Of a stretch of DNA of 40,168 nt, positions 24,025 to 31,877 are shown one piece after another. Source of the DNA: Actinomycetes bacterium (GTDB lineage Bacteria > Actinomycetota > Acidimicrobiia > Acidimicrobiales > Acidimicrobiaceae). The stretch spans positions 7,202 through 47,369 of the forward strand of contig JAJZFV010000004.1 in assembly GCA_021805205.1 (NCBI GenBank). The letters are read 5' to 3'. The notes beneath the pieces were generated by a model that ran no database searches, was not told where the DNA came from, and saw only the letters and a list, made by a program, of their open reading frames with translations. Each line of letters starts with the position of its first letter. The stretch's first letter is position 1. Both the position numbers and the translations under genes were made by a program.

Positions 24025-24357
24025 GTGGCAATTAAGGATTTTTTCGGAACTAAAAGTCCCTTTGAAGATCTGAAGACGACCCTTATCGCATATGTCAAGC
24101 AGGAGACGCTTGATCCAGCTAAGAAACTGGGTCGTTACCTAGTCTTTGGTTTGGCCGGAACTATATTGATGAGTTTGGGGTTGCTGCTTTTGGCGCTCGC
24201 CATACTTAGGCTTCTGCAAGGCGAGACGGGCTCTACCTTCAGGGGTCATTTGAGTTGGATACCTTATTTTTTAGTCTTTCTCTTTCTGTTGGTCATTGGA
24301 GGCCTTACTCTCAAGAGTGCATTTCGTAAGGCGTCGGCAAAAGAGTTGAATAGGTAG
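24025..24357 (+). CDS. Small two-helix membrane protein (holin-like / YqjE-like)
   Basis: A 110-residue protein with a soluble N-terminus of about 36 residues, two hydrophobic helices (about 40-63 and 72-95) joined by a short loop, and a basic C-terminus. The layout resembles the actinobacterial 'phage holin family'/YqjE-type proteins, which are usually housekeeping genes without lytic function. It starts at GTG 24025 with GAGGAG (24014-24019) 5 bases upstream; the overlapping ATG at 24023 is in another frame. It is followed 4 bases later by another small membrane protein gene. The function is not known. Confidence 0.7.
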   Translation: MAIKDFFGTKSPFEDLKTTLIAYVKQETLDPAKKLGRYLVFGLAGTILMSLGLLLLALAILRLLQGETGSTFRGHLSWIPYFLVFLFLLVIGGLTLKSAFRKASAKELNR

Positions 24358-24361
24358 GTCG

Positions 24362-24571
24362 ATGATGGCTGATAAAAAGATAACCAAAGAAGATCTAACC
24401 AAGAAGTTTGAAGCTATCGAAGAAGGCGTTACACAGGCGGCATCGAAGGCTGCACCGGCAGTACCGATGGTTGCTAGCGCGGTAGGTGCCGTCGTATTTG
24501 TGGTAGCCCTTTACATCGGGTATCGACTTGGTAAAAAGAGGAGTACCATCGTTGAAGTCACTCGCCTCTAA
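24362..24571 (+). CDS. Small single-pass membrane protein
   Basis: A 69-residue protein: a charged, Ala/Lys/Glu-rich helix (residues 5-32), one membrane helix (about 35-54, VASAVGAVVFVVALYIGYRL), then a short basic tail. The N-terminus starts at ATG 24362 or 24365, preceded by GGTAGG. It overlaps the next gene by 20 bases in a different frame, and the ribosome binding site of that gene lies inside this one. I do not recognise a named family; the layout recalls YqjD/DUF883-like ribosome- or membrane-associated proteins, but this is a weak comparison. Confidence 0.6.
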   Translation: MMADKKITKEDLTKKFEAIEEGVTQAASKAAPAVPMVASAVGAVVFVVALYIGYRLGKKRSTIVEVTRL

Positions 24572-24791
24572 AGGATTTCGTTTGTTTAAGTTCTTGGTTG
24601 GCGCCACGGTAGTCGATGGTGGTCGCAAAGAGCTTTTATCTCTCGCTAGACGCTATTCGCCGATAGTTCGCAATATCTCAATAGCTCTCTTCATTTACAG
24701 AAAAATCAAGGGTCGCGCTACGCCAAATTCGACAAAGGTCAAAGTTTCTCCAGGGGAGTCTCTTCTGATCACAAATAAGCGACGACCGTAG
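24552..24791 (+). CDS. Small basic protein, function unknown
   Basis: A 79-residue Lys/Arg-rich protein (about 17 basic residues) with a modestly hydrophobic middle (ISIALFIYRKI). The TTG at 24552 is chosen because AGAGGAG (24537-24543) lies 8 bases upstream inside the previous gene; a longer form from TTG 24528 would start ahead of this site. The overlap with the gene before it implies translational coupling. Its stop codon falls inside the palindrome upstream of trmI. No family is recognised. High basicity could indicate nucleic-acid or membrane-surface binding. Confidence 0.5.
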   Translation: MKSLASKGFRLFKFLVGATVVDGGRKELLSLARRYSPIVRNISIALFIYRKIKGRATPNSTKVKVSPGESLLITNKRRP

Positions 24792-24804
24792 GTCAATGAC
24801 CTAC
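24788..24804. promoter_or_regulatory. 17-bp hyphenated palindrome upstream of trmI
   Basis: GTAGGTCA-A-TGACCTAC has two perfect 8-bp arms around a single base. It lies 31 bases before the trmI start and overlaps the stop codon of the preceding gene. It lacks a T-run, so it is more like an operator (or small RNA hairpin) than a terminator. Confidence 0.4.
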
Positions 24805-24835
24805 CCTCGAACCCTACTTCTACCAGAGGTTTATT

Positions 24836-25615
24836 TTGGATATTAAAGACGACGCGTCCTTTGGCGACGGTGAAGTCGTGATGGTCCTCGACGACAAGCG
24901 TCGAGGACAGATAATTGTCTTGAAGGCTGGATCAGGCTCCAATACCCACAACGGAATGATCGATCACGATTTCATTATCGGGAAGGCTGAGGGTTATCTC
25001 GTCGAAACTCGAAAAGGAAAACACTTCCGAGTTGTGAGGCCATCTATCTCGGAGATTATCGAGTTGATGCCGCGTGGCGCACAGGTCATATACCCAAAGG
25101 ATCTGGGCCAGATTCTGATGATGGGCGATATTAGGCCAGGCCTCAAGGTGCTTGAGTCGGGGGTAGGTTCCGGAGCACTTTCGATGACTCTATTAAACGC
25201 GGGGGTCGATTTAGTGGGTTACGAAATCAGAGAGGACTTCAAGAACCGAGCTTTTAATAACGTCGAAAAGTTTTTGCCAAAAGAGGCTTTAGATCGATAT
25301 CGCGTAGAGCTCAGGGACGTCTACGAAGAGATCTCGGAGAGTTCATTCGATCGGGTTCTGCTCGATCTACCCGAACCGTGGCGAGTAGTCGACCATCTAG
25401 AGGGTGTATTGCGAAGTGGCGGCCTCATTATGGCCTACCAAACCAGCGTTGGACAACTGGAGCAATTTAGGGCAGCGTTAGCCAAGTGGCGCTACTTTAT
25501 GCCCCAAACTGTAGAGGTATCGGTTCGGCCGTGGCACTACTCTGAGAACGTTCTTCGCCCTGAGCACAGAATGGTTGCTCACACCGGATTTTTGACGGTT
25601 GCTAGAAAGCTATAG
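24836..25615 (+). CDS. trmI: tRNA (adenine-58-N1)-methyltransferase TrmI
   Basis: Methylates A58 of tRNAs to m1A using S-adenosylmethionine. The 259-residue product has the N-terminal TrmI domain (DDKRRGQIIVLKAG, FRVVRPS) and a Rossmann methyltransferase core with motif I VLESGVGSGALS (105-116), GYEIREDF and the catalytic-site DLPEPW (177-182). The length is normal. It starts at TTG 24836; the ribosome binding site CAGAGG is weak. In mycobacteria trmI also lies close to the mpa/proteasome genes, so position supports the call. It ends a plus-strand run and is followed by two strong hairpins. Confidence 0.92.
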   Translation: MDIKDDASFGDGEVVMVLDDKRRGQIIVLKAGSGSNTHNGMIDHDFIIGKAEGYLVETRKGKHFRVVRPSISEIIELMPRGAQVIYPKDLGQILMMGDIRPGLKVLESGVGSGALSMTLLNAGVDLVGYEIREDFKNRAFNNVEKFLPKEALDRYRVELRDVYEEISESSFDRVLLDLPEPWRVVDHLEGVLRSGGLIMAYQTSVGQLEQFRAALAKWRYFMPQTVEVSVRPWHYSENVLRPEHRMVAHTGFLTVARKL

Positions 25616-25696
25616 TGCGACGTTATCCCATCGGTAAGAGTTGGGTTGGTCTATAGCAACAACTCCTTTCTAGCTTTAAAAGCGCCATAAAATCTC

Positions 25697-25735
25697 AAAA
25701 GTCCTTTGCGAAAGTGGCGCAAAGGACTTTTAGTT
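25697..25735. terminator. Terminator hairpin 1 after trmI (bidirectional type)
   Basis: A perfect 14-bp stem, AAAAGTCCTTTGCG (25697-25710) with its complement 25718-25731, and a 7-base loop. It has an A-run on the left and a T-run on the right, so it could end transcription from either direction between the convergent trmI and ferredoxin genes. Confidence 0.85.
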
Positions 25736-25861
25736 CCGTAATTCTGTTTTCGAGTCACTTCTGGAATTGGCGTCGAACTTTAGGCTAAGACTATTGCCCT
25801 AAGTTTTTAGGTAACTTTGCCGAAGAAGGCAGTACGTGTTGTCATTAGCAGCTCTTACAAA

Positions 25862-25906
25862 AGTGACCCTATCAAGCTAGCTACTTAGCTAATTGATAGG
25901 GTCACT
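25862..25906. terminator. Terminator-like hairpin 2 before the ferredoxin 3' end
   Basis: Arms AGTGACCCTATCAA (25862-25875) and its exact complement (25893-25906) form a 14-bp stem with a further possible GCTA/TAGC pairing inside. It lies 30 bases past the ferredoxin stop codon on the minus strand, so it most likely terminates that gene, although no long U-run follows on either strand. Confidence 0.65.
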
Positions 25907-25936
25907 GTATCGGATCAGTTGCGTGGAGTTAGACCT

Positions 25937-26173
25937 CTAGGCCTCTTCTACAAAGATGCACTCCCCAGGGCACTCTTCGGAGGCTTCGATTACTGCGCTC
26001 TCGAGCTCAGTAGGTACTGAAGCCATCTGTTGGGAGCCTCCAGGGCTGTTGAGCACAGATCCTCCGTCTTTGACGTAGGCCAGTCCATCTTCCTGAAGTG
26101 TGAATACTGGTGGACAGATCTCTTCACAGAGCCCGTCGCCGGTGCATAGGTCTTGGTCGATCCAAACCTTCAT
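25937..26173 (-). CDS. Small ferredoxin with CxxDxxC cluster motif
   Basis: A 78-residue single-cluster ferredoxin. The motif is Cys10-x2-Asp13-x2-Cys16-x3-Cys20-Pro, with a second group Cys68-Pro and Cys72. Asp in place of the second Cys is the arrangement of Pyrococcus furiosus ferredoxin, where the Asp ligates a [4Fe-4S] cluster that converts readily to [3Fe-4S]; the remaining two Cys there form a disulfide. The same is likely here. It is an electron carrier; the partner is unknown. It is divergent from the proteasome ATPase gene. A similar ferredoxin sits near proteasome genes in other Actinobacteria as far as I recall, so the association may be conserved. Confidence 0.9.
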   Translation of the reverse strand: MKVWIDQDLCTGDGLCEEICPPVFTLQEDGLAYVKDGGSVLNSPGGSQQMASVPTELESAVIEASEECPGECIFVEEA

Positions 26174-26658
26174 TGAGACACTGCCTTTTCTCGCTCAAAT
26201 CGCTAGTCTGCCAGTGGCCACTAAGGTGTCGACGGCGTTGTAGCCTCTAACCATCGAGTAGCTCGCATGGGACTGCGAAACGTTCTTCCAAATACAATCT
26301 AGATGCTCTTTGTAAGTTTAAACCTTGCACCAAGAGCAACATTATTGACGTGTTTGCCGTGTTTGTTGTGGTCAGTGTTCTTTTCGAGTGTTTTGGATCA
26401 AGATGTCGGAATCTTCAAGGATCAATTGAAATACGACGATAGTTACATCTATACGGGGATTTGGCAACTTTAAAGTCGCTTTTCCAGTTCGAGAAGGGTG
26501 GGGATCGTTTGACACGTTGGAGATTGCAACTGAGTTGACATTATCGGGTTGACCTCTCTCCCGAAGGTTGAGGCTCAAAGGCGTTGGAGCCTTCTTAGGC
26601 GCTCTTGGAATGCAAGAACTTCATCATCGCTCTGAGGCGATTTTCACCTTTCAGTGAA
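26174..26658. other. Long intergenic region between ferredoxin and the proteasome operon
   Basis: With the promoter that follows, this is about 590 bases without a credible gene. Visible elements are a 10-bp perfect palindrome AGTGGCCACT (26213-26222), 39 bases upstream of the ferredoxin start, a hairpin GGCTC/GAGCC near 26570-26591, and a small ATCGC/GCGAT hairpin (26626-26641). A 68-codon minus-strand frame (26372-26578) has no recognisable features and no ribosome binding site. An unannotated regulatory RNA is possible but not shown. Confidence 0.35.
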
Positions 26659-26687
26659 TTGGCAACGGGCCAAATGTGAATAATAAT
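26659..26687 (+). promoter_or_regulatory. Candidate promoter of the proteasome operon
   Basis: TTGGCA (26659-26664) and AATAAT (26682-26687) each match the sigma-70 consensus at five of six positions with the ideal 17-base spacing. Transcription would begin near 26694, giving a leader of about 70 bases before the ARC/Mpa start at 26765. It is the best promoter match I found in this gap. Confidence 0.45.
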
Positions 26688-26764
26688 TACTTGATAATTT
26701 GGGTAGCCCTACGGTGCTAGATATTGGTAAATAGGGTGTAGCGTAAAGTTTGGAGGTGGTCGCT

Positions 26765-28522
26765 TTGAGTAACGATGATGAAGTCAACGAGGAGCTTGAT
26801 CAGCGGGTGACAAACGATGTCGAGACGATCGAGATTTTAAAAGAGCAAGTTAGTGAGTTGCGTAAGCGTTTAGCTGACTCTCCGCTTAGAGTCCGGGCTC
26901 TCGAAGAGAAGCTTCTAGAGGTAAACGGAGCCCTTTCGCAGTCACAGATTCGAAATGAAAAGTTGACCGTAACCCTGCAGCAAGCGCGCGAACACATAGC
27001 AAATCTTAGGGAAGAGGTCGAGAAACTTACCCAGCCTCCCTCGGCCTACGGTGTCGTGCTTGACACCAACGAGGATGGAACGGTAGATATTGTCACCTCG
27101 GGGCGAAAGATGCGAGTTAGCATCCATCCTGAAATCGACCTTGGTGACTTAGATCCGGGACAAGAAGTCGTTCTGAATGAATCATTTGCGGTCATTCTTG
27201 CTCGAACTTCAGAGCGAGTTGGGGAAGTAGTCACCATCAAAGATGTCCTAGAAGATGGAGAGCGGGTTCTGATCTCATCTCGTGCTGACGAAGAGAGGGT
27301 CGTGGGCGTCTCTGGATCGTTAAAGGGCACGAAATTAAGGAGCGGCGATTCAGCCTTGTTCGACATAAGGAGTAATCTGCTCCTAGAGAAGTTGCCTCGA
27401 CCAGAGGTTGAAGAGTTGGTTCTCGAAGAGGTTCCAGATGTCTCGTATGAAGATGTCGGTGGATTGGATACTCAAATCGAAGAGATTACCGACGCCGTAG
27501 AGCTTCCGTTTCTCCACCGGGATCTATTCCTCGAGTATCGCCTTCCGGCTCCAAAGGGAATTTTGCTCTATGGCCCTCCGGGATGTGGCAAGACCTTAAT
27601 TGCAAAAGCCGTTGCAAACTCATTGGCTAAGAAGGTTGCCGCAATGAAGGGCGAAGCCACCGGTCGTAGCTACTTTATGAATATCAAAGGGCCGGAGTTG
27701 CTCAATAAATATGTGGGTGAGACCGAGCGTCAAATCCGATTGATATTCCAGAGAGCCAGAGAGAAGTCCGAAGAGGGCAATCCAGTCATTGTCTTCTTCG
27801 ATGAGATGGATTCACTGTTTAGGACTCGTGGAACAGGGATCTCATCGGATATGGAGTCCACGATCGTTCCTCAGCTACTAGCTGAGATCGATGGCGTCGA
27901 AACATTGAGAAATGTCATTGTTATTGGTGCGTCCAACCGTGAGGACTTGATCGACCCCGCAATATTGCGCCCAGGGCGTCTAGACGTGAAGATCAAGATT
28001 GAGCGACCCAACGAAAGTGCTGCGGCTCAGATATTTGCCCGGTATCTGACGAGTGACCTTCCGATCGATGCTCGTGAGATTGATGAGCTGGGCGGGGGAG
28101 ACCGTGAGAAGGCGGTTCGTTCAATGATTGAAAAGACAGTGAACGAGATGTATCGCACTGACGATGAGAATCGGTTCCTAGAGGTTACATATCAAAATGG
28201 TGACAAGGAGATCCTCTTTTATAAGGACTTTTCATCGGGTGCAATGATCGAGAATATTGTTCGACGTGCAAAGAAGCGTGCGATCAAGCGTGCAATCGCC
28301 GGAAATGGTGGCGGCATTAATACCGAAGACCTTATCTACTCGATCGCCAAAGAGTACAAAGAGCACGAGGATCTTCCCAACACTACAAACCCCGACGACT
28401 GGGCCAAGATCTCGGGCAAGAAGGGCGAGCGTATTGTCTATGTTCGAACTTTGGTTGCCGAGGGTAAAGAAGCCAAGGGTGGTCGATCAATTGAAAAGGT
28501 GGGTACTGGACAGTATCTATAA
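26765..28522 (+). CDS. mpa: Proteasome-associated ATPase ARC/Mpa
   Basis: Hexameric AAA+ unfoldase that recognises pupylated proteins and feeds them to the 20S proteasome. In the 585-residue product: an N-terminal coiled coil (about residues 15-90) that binds Pup, tandem OB domains (about 95-225), Walker A GPPGCGKT (Lys276), Walker [10 protein letters not shown] (Asp346-Glu347), and the C-terminal GQYL motif that docks into the alpha ring. TTG 26765 is chosen over TTG 26750 because GGAGGTG lies 6 bases upstream. It is first in the order mpa-dop-pup-prcB-prcA-pafA. Confidence 0.97.
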   Translation: MSNDDEVNEELDQRVTNDVETIEILKEQVSELRKRLADSPLRVRALEEKLLEVNGALSQSQIRNEKLTVTLQQAREHIANLREEVEKLTQPPSAYGVVLDTNEDGTVDIVTSGRKMRVSIHPEIDLGDLDPGQEVVLNESFAVILARTSERVGEVVTIKDVLEDGERVLISSRADEERVVGVSGSLKGTKLRSGDSALFDIRSNLLLEKLPRPEVEELVLEEVPDVSYEDVGGLDTQIEEITDAVELPFLHRDLFLEYRLPAPKGILLYGPPGCGKTLIAKAVANSLAKKVAAMKGEATGRSYFMNIKGPELLNKYVGETERQIRLIFQRAREKSEEGNPVIVFFDEMDSLFRTRGTGISSDMESTIVPQLLAEIDGVETLRNVIVIGASNREDLIDPAILRPGRLDVKIKIERPNESAAAQIFARYLTSDLPIDAREIDELGGGDREKAVRSMIEKTVNEMYRTDDENRFLEVTYQNGDKEILFYKDFSSGAMIENIVRRAKKRAIKRAIAGNGGGINTEDLIYSIAKEYKEHEDLPNTTNPDDWAKISGKKGERIVYVRTLVAEGKEAKGGRSIEKVGTGQYL

Positions 28523-28564
28523 CAAAGTGGCACAGGTGCTTAGAGGATGAATGGTGTTGATTAA

Positions 28565-30058
28565 GTGGCAGTTAAGAAGATTTGCGGAGTTGAAACTGAG
28601 TATGGAATATCTACGGTTGGTGCGATCGATCCCAACCCGATAACGTCATCGTCGATGCTCGTTAATTCTTATCTTGCCCTACTGGCAAAGAAGGTCGGAT
28701 GGGACTTTGTTGATGAGTCTCCAATGGTCGACGCACGGGGATTTAGACGTGAGTTTCAGCTGCCGCCTGAGGTCGAGACCCATCTGGTCAACACTGTTCT
28801 AACCAATGGAGCGCGTTACTACGTAGACCACGCCCACCCTGAATACTCTTCACCCGAGTGTTACACCCCAATGGAGGCAGTACTTTACGATCTTGCCGGT
28901 GAAGAGGTGCTTCGCAGGTCAATGGCTGCAGCTAAAAAGGTACTTCCAGCCAGTCAGTCGATCGTCGTTTACAAGAATAATTCGGACCGAAAAGGGAACT
29001 CCTACGGATGCCACGAGAACTATCTAATGGATCGAGCGGTACCCTTTTCAAAGATAGTTGAGCAGATCACTCCCTTCTTTGTTACGAGACAGATCTTTAC
29101 TGGCGCGGGTAAAGTCGGCACTGAGATGAACTATGTAGCAAAGGAAGAGGTCCCCTTCCAGTTGAGTCAGCGCGCCGACTTCTTCGAAGAGGAGGTCGGA
29201 CTTGAGACCACGCTCAAGCGTCCGATCGTCAATACCCGCGATGAACCCCACGCAGATGCGGCTAAGTATCGTCGTCTCCATGTGATCATCGGAGATGCCA
29301 ACATGTCTCAATATGCGACATGGTTGAAGGTGGGGACGACGGCGCTGGTTTTGGCGATGATTGAAGATGGTTATCTTGATGGTATCGATCTCAAGGTTTC
29401 AAATCCAGTAGCAACGTTGCGAAAGGTTTCATACGATCTGTCGCTTGCCAAACCGTTATCGTTGGAGAGTCGACAAAGTATCACAGGAATCGAGTTGCAG
29501 TATCGCTATCTAGAAGCTGCCAATAAGTATGCAGCAAGGGAATCGTTGGACTGCCTTGGCGATGAAGACGAAGCACGCGAATTGATCCGCCAATGGGAAG
29601 TTGTCTTAGGGCTGCTCGAGACAGATCCCGATCTTTTGAGCGATCGCCTTGATTGGGTTGCAAAGAGACGACTGGTCGAAGGATATGCCCAAAGACACGG
29701 TCTGGACTTTGATGATCCCAAATTGGCGGCGATAGATCTGCAGTACCATGACATAAGATTTGAAAAATCGTTGTTTTATAAGTTGAAAGTTCAGCAGCTA
29801 TTCGATGTCGATCAAGTAAATCAAGCCGTTCATGAACCGCCTGAACGTACTCGAGCATACTTTCGAGGAAAGTGTTTAGAAAAGTTCGGAGCGAGCGTTG
29901 CGGCGGCTAACTGGGATTCAATGATCTTCGATTTGGGCGAAGATCCGTTGAGGCGTATTCCGATGATGGATCCGCTTAAAGGCACCAAGGCCCATGTCGA
30001 TAAGTTGCTTGATAGTTGCGATACCGCTGCTGATCTTATAGCGAAGTTAGGTTCTTAG
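28565..30058 (+). CDS. dop: Pup deamidase/depupylase Dop
   Basis: A 497-residue member of the carboxylate-amine ligase-like family that deamidates the C-terminal Gln of Pup and removes Pup from substrates. The N-terminal GVETEYGIS nucleotide-binding motif, the YVDHAHPEYSSPE segment with the expected catalytic Asp, [17 protein letters not shown], and [10 protein letters not shown] are all present. The HAHPEYSSPE form and longer length separate it from PafA (453 residues, ENEYGVTC). It starts at GTG 28565, 42 bases after mpa; the ribosome binding site is weak. Pup follows 11 bases after its stop. It is required here because Pup ends in Gln. Confidence 0.96.
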   Translation: MAVKKICGVETEYGISTVGAIDPNPITSSSMLVNSYLALLAKKVGWDFVDESPMVDARGFRREFQLPPEVETHLVNTVLTNGARYYVDHAHPEYSSPECYTPMEAVLYDLAGEEVLRRSMAAAKKVLPASQSIVVYKNNSDRKGNSYGCHENYLMDRAVPFSKIVEQITPFFVTRQIFTGAGKVGTEMNYVAKEEVPFQLSQRADFFEEEVGLETTLKRPIVNTRDEPHADAAKYRRLHVIIGDANMSQYATWLKVGTTALVLAMIEDGYLDGIDLKVSNPVATLRKVSYDLSLAKPLSLESRQSITGIELQYRYLEAANKYAARESLDCLGDEDEARELIRQWEVVLGLLETDPDLLSDRLDWVAKRRLVEGYAQRHGLDFDDPKLAAIDLQYHDIRFEKSLFYKLKVQQLFDVDQVNQAVHEPPERTRAYFRGKCLEKFGASVAAANWDSMIFDLGEDPLRRIPMMDPLKGTKAHVDKLLDSCDTAADLIAKLGS

Positions 30059-30069
30059 GAGAAGATTAT

Positions 30070-30270
30070 ATGGCTGAACGTGAGATGATCAAAAAGACGT
30101 CTCAACCGCGCACGGAAGAGACGGTCACAGAGGAAAGTGGTGCGCAGGGAAGTGAGAAGAACGAAAAGCTAAAGGCTGAGTTGGATGACATCCTCGATGA
30201 GATCGATGAGGTTCTAGAAGACAATGCTGAAGAGTTCGTTCGGAACTATGTTCAAAAGGGTGGACAATAA
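30070..30270 (+). CDS. pup: Prokaryotic ubiquitin-like protein Pup
   Basis: A 66-residue disordered protein tag ending in YVQKGGQ. The conserved C-terminal half (ILDEIDEVLEDNAEEFVRNY) forms a helix on binding the Mpa coiled coil. The C-terminal Gln must be deamidated to Glu by Dop before PafA ligates it to substrate lysines. The N-terminus is Lys/Glu/Thr-rich and variable, as usual. A good ribosome binding site (AGGAGAAG) lies just before ATG 30070, partly overlapping the dop stop, so it can be well translated from the operon message. Confidence 0.97.
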   Translation: MAEREMIKKTSQPRTEETVTEESGAQGSEKNEKLKAELDDILDEIDEVLEDNAEEFVRNYVQKGGQ

Positions 30271-30350
30271 TCTAGGGCCGTGCCTTAGTATTTGAACATC
30301 TCTTAGAGTTATCGTTGCACCAATGAAAGTTGAAACGGAGTAATTTCGAA

Positions 30351-31160
30351 TTGTCACTGCCGTTGTTTGGACCAATTAATGATCCAGGCCCTAGCTTCAT
30401 ACAAACTTTGAAGCAAATGGGTCAATCGCCCTTCGATATGGAGGCTATCGCCAAAGATGGGGTTGTGGAAGTTCCACATGGCACCACCATCGTGACCTTC
30501 AAGTATCGTGACGGAGTGATCATGGCCGGTGATAGACGTGCCACTGAGGGTAACTTCATTGCGCATCGTCGAATGGAGAAGGTTTTTGCCGCGGACCGCT
30601 TTTCAGCGGTGGCTATCGCGGGAGCAGCTGGTCCAGCCGTGGAGATGGTCAAACTCTTTCAAACCCAACTTGAGCACTACGAAAAGGTAGAGGGCGTCGT
30701 ACTTTCCCTAGAAGGAAAGGCGAATCAACTTGGACAGATGATAAGAGCTAACCTTCCAATGGCGATGCAGGGACTTGCTGTGGTTCCTCTCTTTGCTGGA
30801 TGGGACCTCATAAGAGAGACGGGTCGTATATTTGCATTCGATATCACGGGTGGACGTTACGAAGAGGTTGCCTTCCAGACTACGGGATCTGGTGGACGCG
30901 ATGCTAAGGGCGTTATAAAGGCGGGTTTGATGAAGGATACACCTCTCGATCTTGAAGGTGCGGCTCGCCTTGCGGTATCTGCCCTAGTTGAGGCGGCAGA
31001 AGAGGATTCGGCTACGGGAGGACCCGACGTAGCGAGAGGGATATACCCCATCGTAGCGTCAGTTTCTTCGCGGGGATTTGAATATGTTCCCGAGGAGACG
31101 ATCGCCTCGATCTCAAGTGAAGTATTTTCATCTCGACGCGGAATCGGTGGTGGCCAGTAA
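30351..31160 (+). CDS. prcB: Proteasome beta subunit PrcB
   Basis: Catalytic N-terminal-nucleophile subunit of the 20S core. A propeptide of 44 residues ends at VPHG, and cleavage before TTIVTFKYRDGV exposes the active-site Thr (residue 45 in this numbering). IMAGDRRATEG, the GAAGPAVEM region and GSGGRDAKGV match beta subunits. TTG 30351 is preferred because CGGAG lies 10 bases upstream; an in-frame TTG at 30330 would start ahead of it and is the alternative. Together with PrcA it makes the four-ring barrel. Stop and the prcA start codon are directly adjacent. Confidence 0.95.
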   Translation: MSLPLFGPINDPGPSFIQTLKQMGQSPFDMEAIAKDGVVEVPHGTTIVTFKYRDGVIMAGDRRATEGNFIAHRRMEKVFAADRFSAVAIAGAAGPAVEMVKLFQTQLEHYEKVEGVVLSLEGKANQLGQMIRANLPMAMQGLAVVPLFAGWDLIRETGRIFAFDITGGRYEEVAFQTTGSGGRDAKGVIKAGLMKDTPLDLEGAARLAVSALVEAAEEDSATGGPDVARGIYPIVASVSSRGFEYVPEETIASISSEVFSSRRGIGGGQ

Positions 31161-31838
31161 ATGTCAATGCCCTATTATGTAGCACCCGAACAGGTAATGA
31201 AGGATCGTGCCGATTATGCCCGAAAAGGTATTGCAAGGGGTAGGTCACTGATTGGTGCCATCTACTCCGGCGGCATTCTACTATGTGCGGAAAATCCGAG
31301 TCGATCGCTTCATAAGATCTCGGAGATCTACGATCGAATCGCCTTTGCAGGTGTTGGAAAATATAACGAATTCGACCAACTTCGAGTTGCTGGAGTTCGT
31401 CATGCCGATACAAAGGGCTACGCCTACTCCCGTGACGACGTAGATGCTCGTTCTTTGGCCAACCTATACGCCTCATATTTAGGCCAGGTATTTACTCACG
31501 AGATGAAGCCGATGGAGGTGGAGATCGTCGTCGCTGAGTTGGGACGGGGATCGATGCCAAATCAGCTCTTTCACATTCTCTACGACGGTACGGTCATGGA
31601 CGAAGACTCCTATTCCATCGTCGGTGGAGACTCAGATGCCATCTCCTCCCGCTTTGCGTCAACCTACAGAAAAGATATGAATCTCAAGGAGGCTTTGTCA
31701 GCTGCCGTCGGCGCACTTGCAGGTCCAGAGCGTAAGCTCACCCCCAACGAACTTGAAGTTGCTGTAATGGATGAATCCAATGGGCGCAGAACATTTAGGC
31801 GAATCTCGGGAAAGCCATTAGAGGAGTTGCTTGGTTGA
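31161..31838 (+). CDS. prcA: Proteasome alpha subunit PrcA
   Basis: Structural outer-ring subunit that gates the 20S core and receives the Mpa C-terminus. The 225-residue product has the alpha-type N-terminus (PYYVAPEQVMKDRADYARKGIARGRSLIGA), IYDRIAFAGVGKYNEFDQLR, and QLFHILYDGT, and lacks the propeptide and the N-terminal Thr of beta subunits. Its ATG immediately follows the prcB stop (TAAATG), so translation is coupled, which suits 1:1 assembly. The C-terminus is short, ending EELLG, without the longer acidic tail of some mycobacterial forms. Confidence 0.95.
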   Translation: MSMPYYVAPEQVMKDRADYARKGIARGRSLIGAIYSGGILLCAENPSRSLHKISEIYDRIAFAGVGKYNEFDQLRVAGVRHADTKGYAYSRDDVDARSLANLYASYLGQVFTHEMKPMEVEIVVAELGRGSMPNQLFHILYDGTVMDEDSYSIVGGDSDAISSRFASTYRKDMNLKEALSAAVGALAGPERKLTPNELEVAVMDESNGRRTFRRISGKPLEELLG

Positions 31839-31877
31839 TTGGCATCACCAAGATATAGATGAGAAGGGTGACTGCTG

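Noticed and set aside
24362..24571. Prophage lysis cassette, because the cluster includes a holin-like protein.
   Set aside because: No endolysin, integrase, phage structural gene or attachment site is nearby; holin-like/YqjE-type proteins are common chromosomal genes in Actinobacteria.
26372..26578. A 68-codon minus-strand frame in the ferredoxin-mpa gap.
   Set aside because: No ribosome binding site, no family features, and composition typical of chance ORFs.
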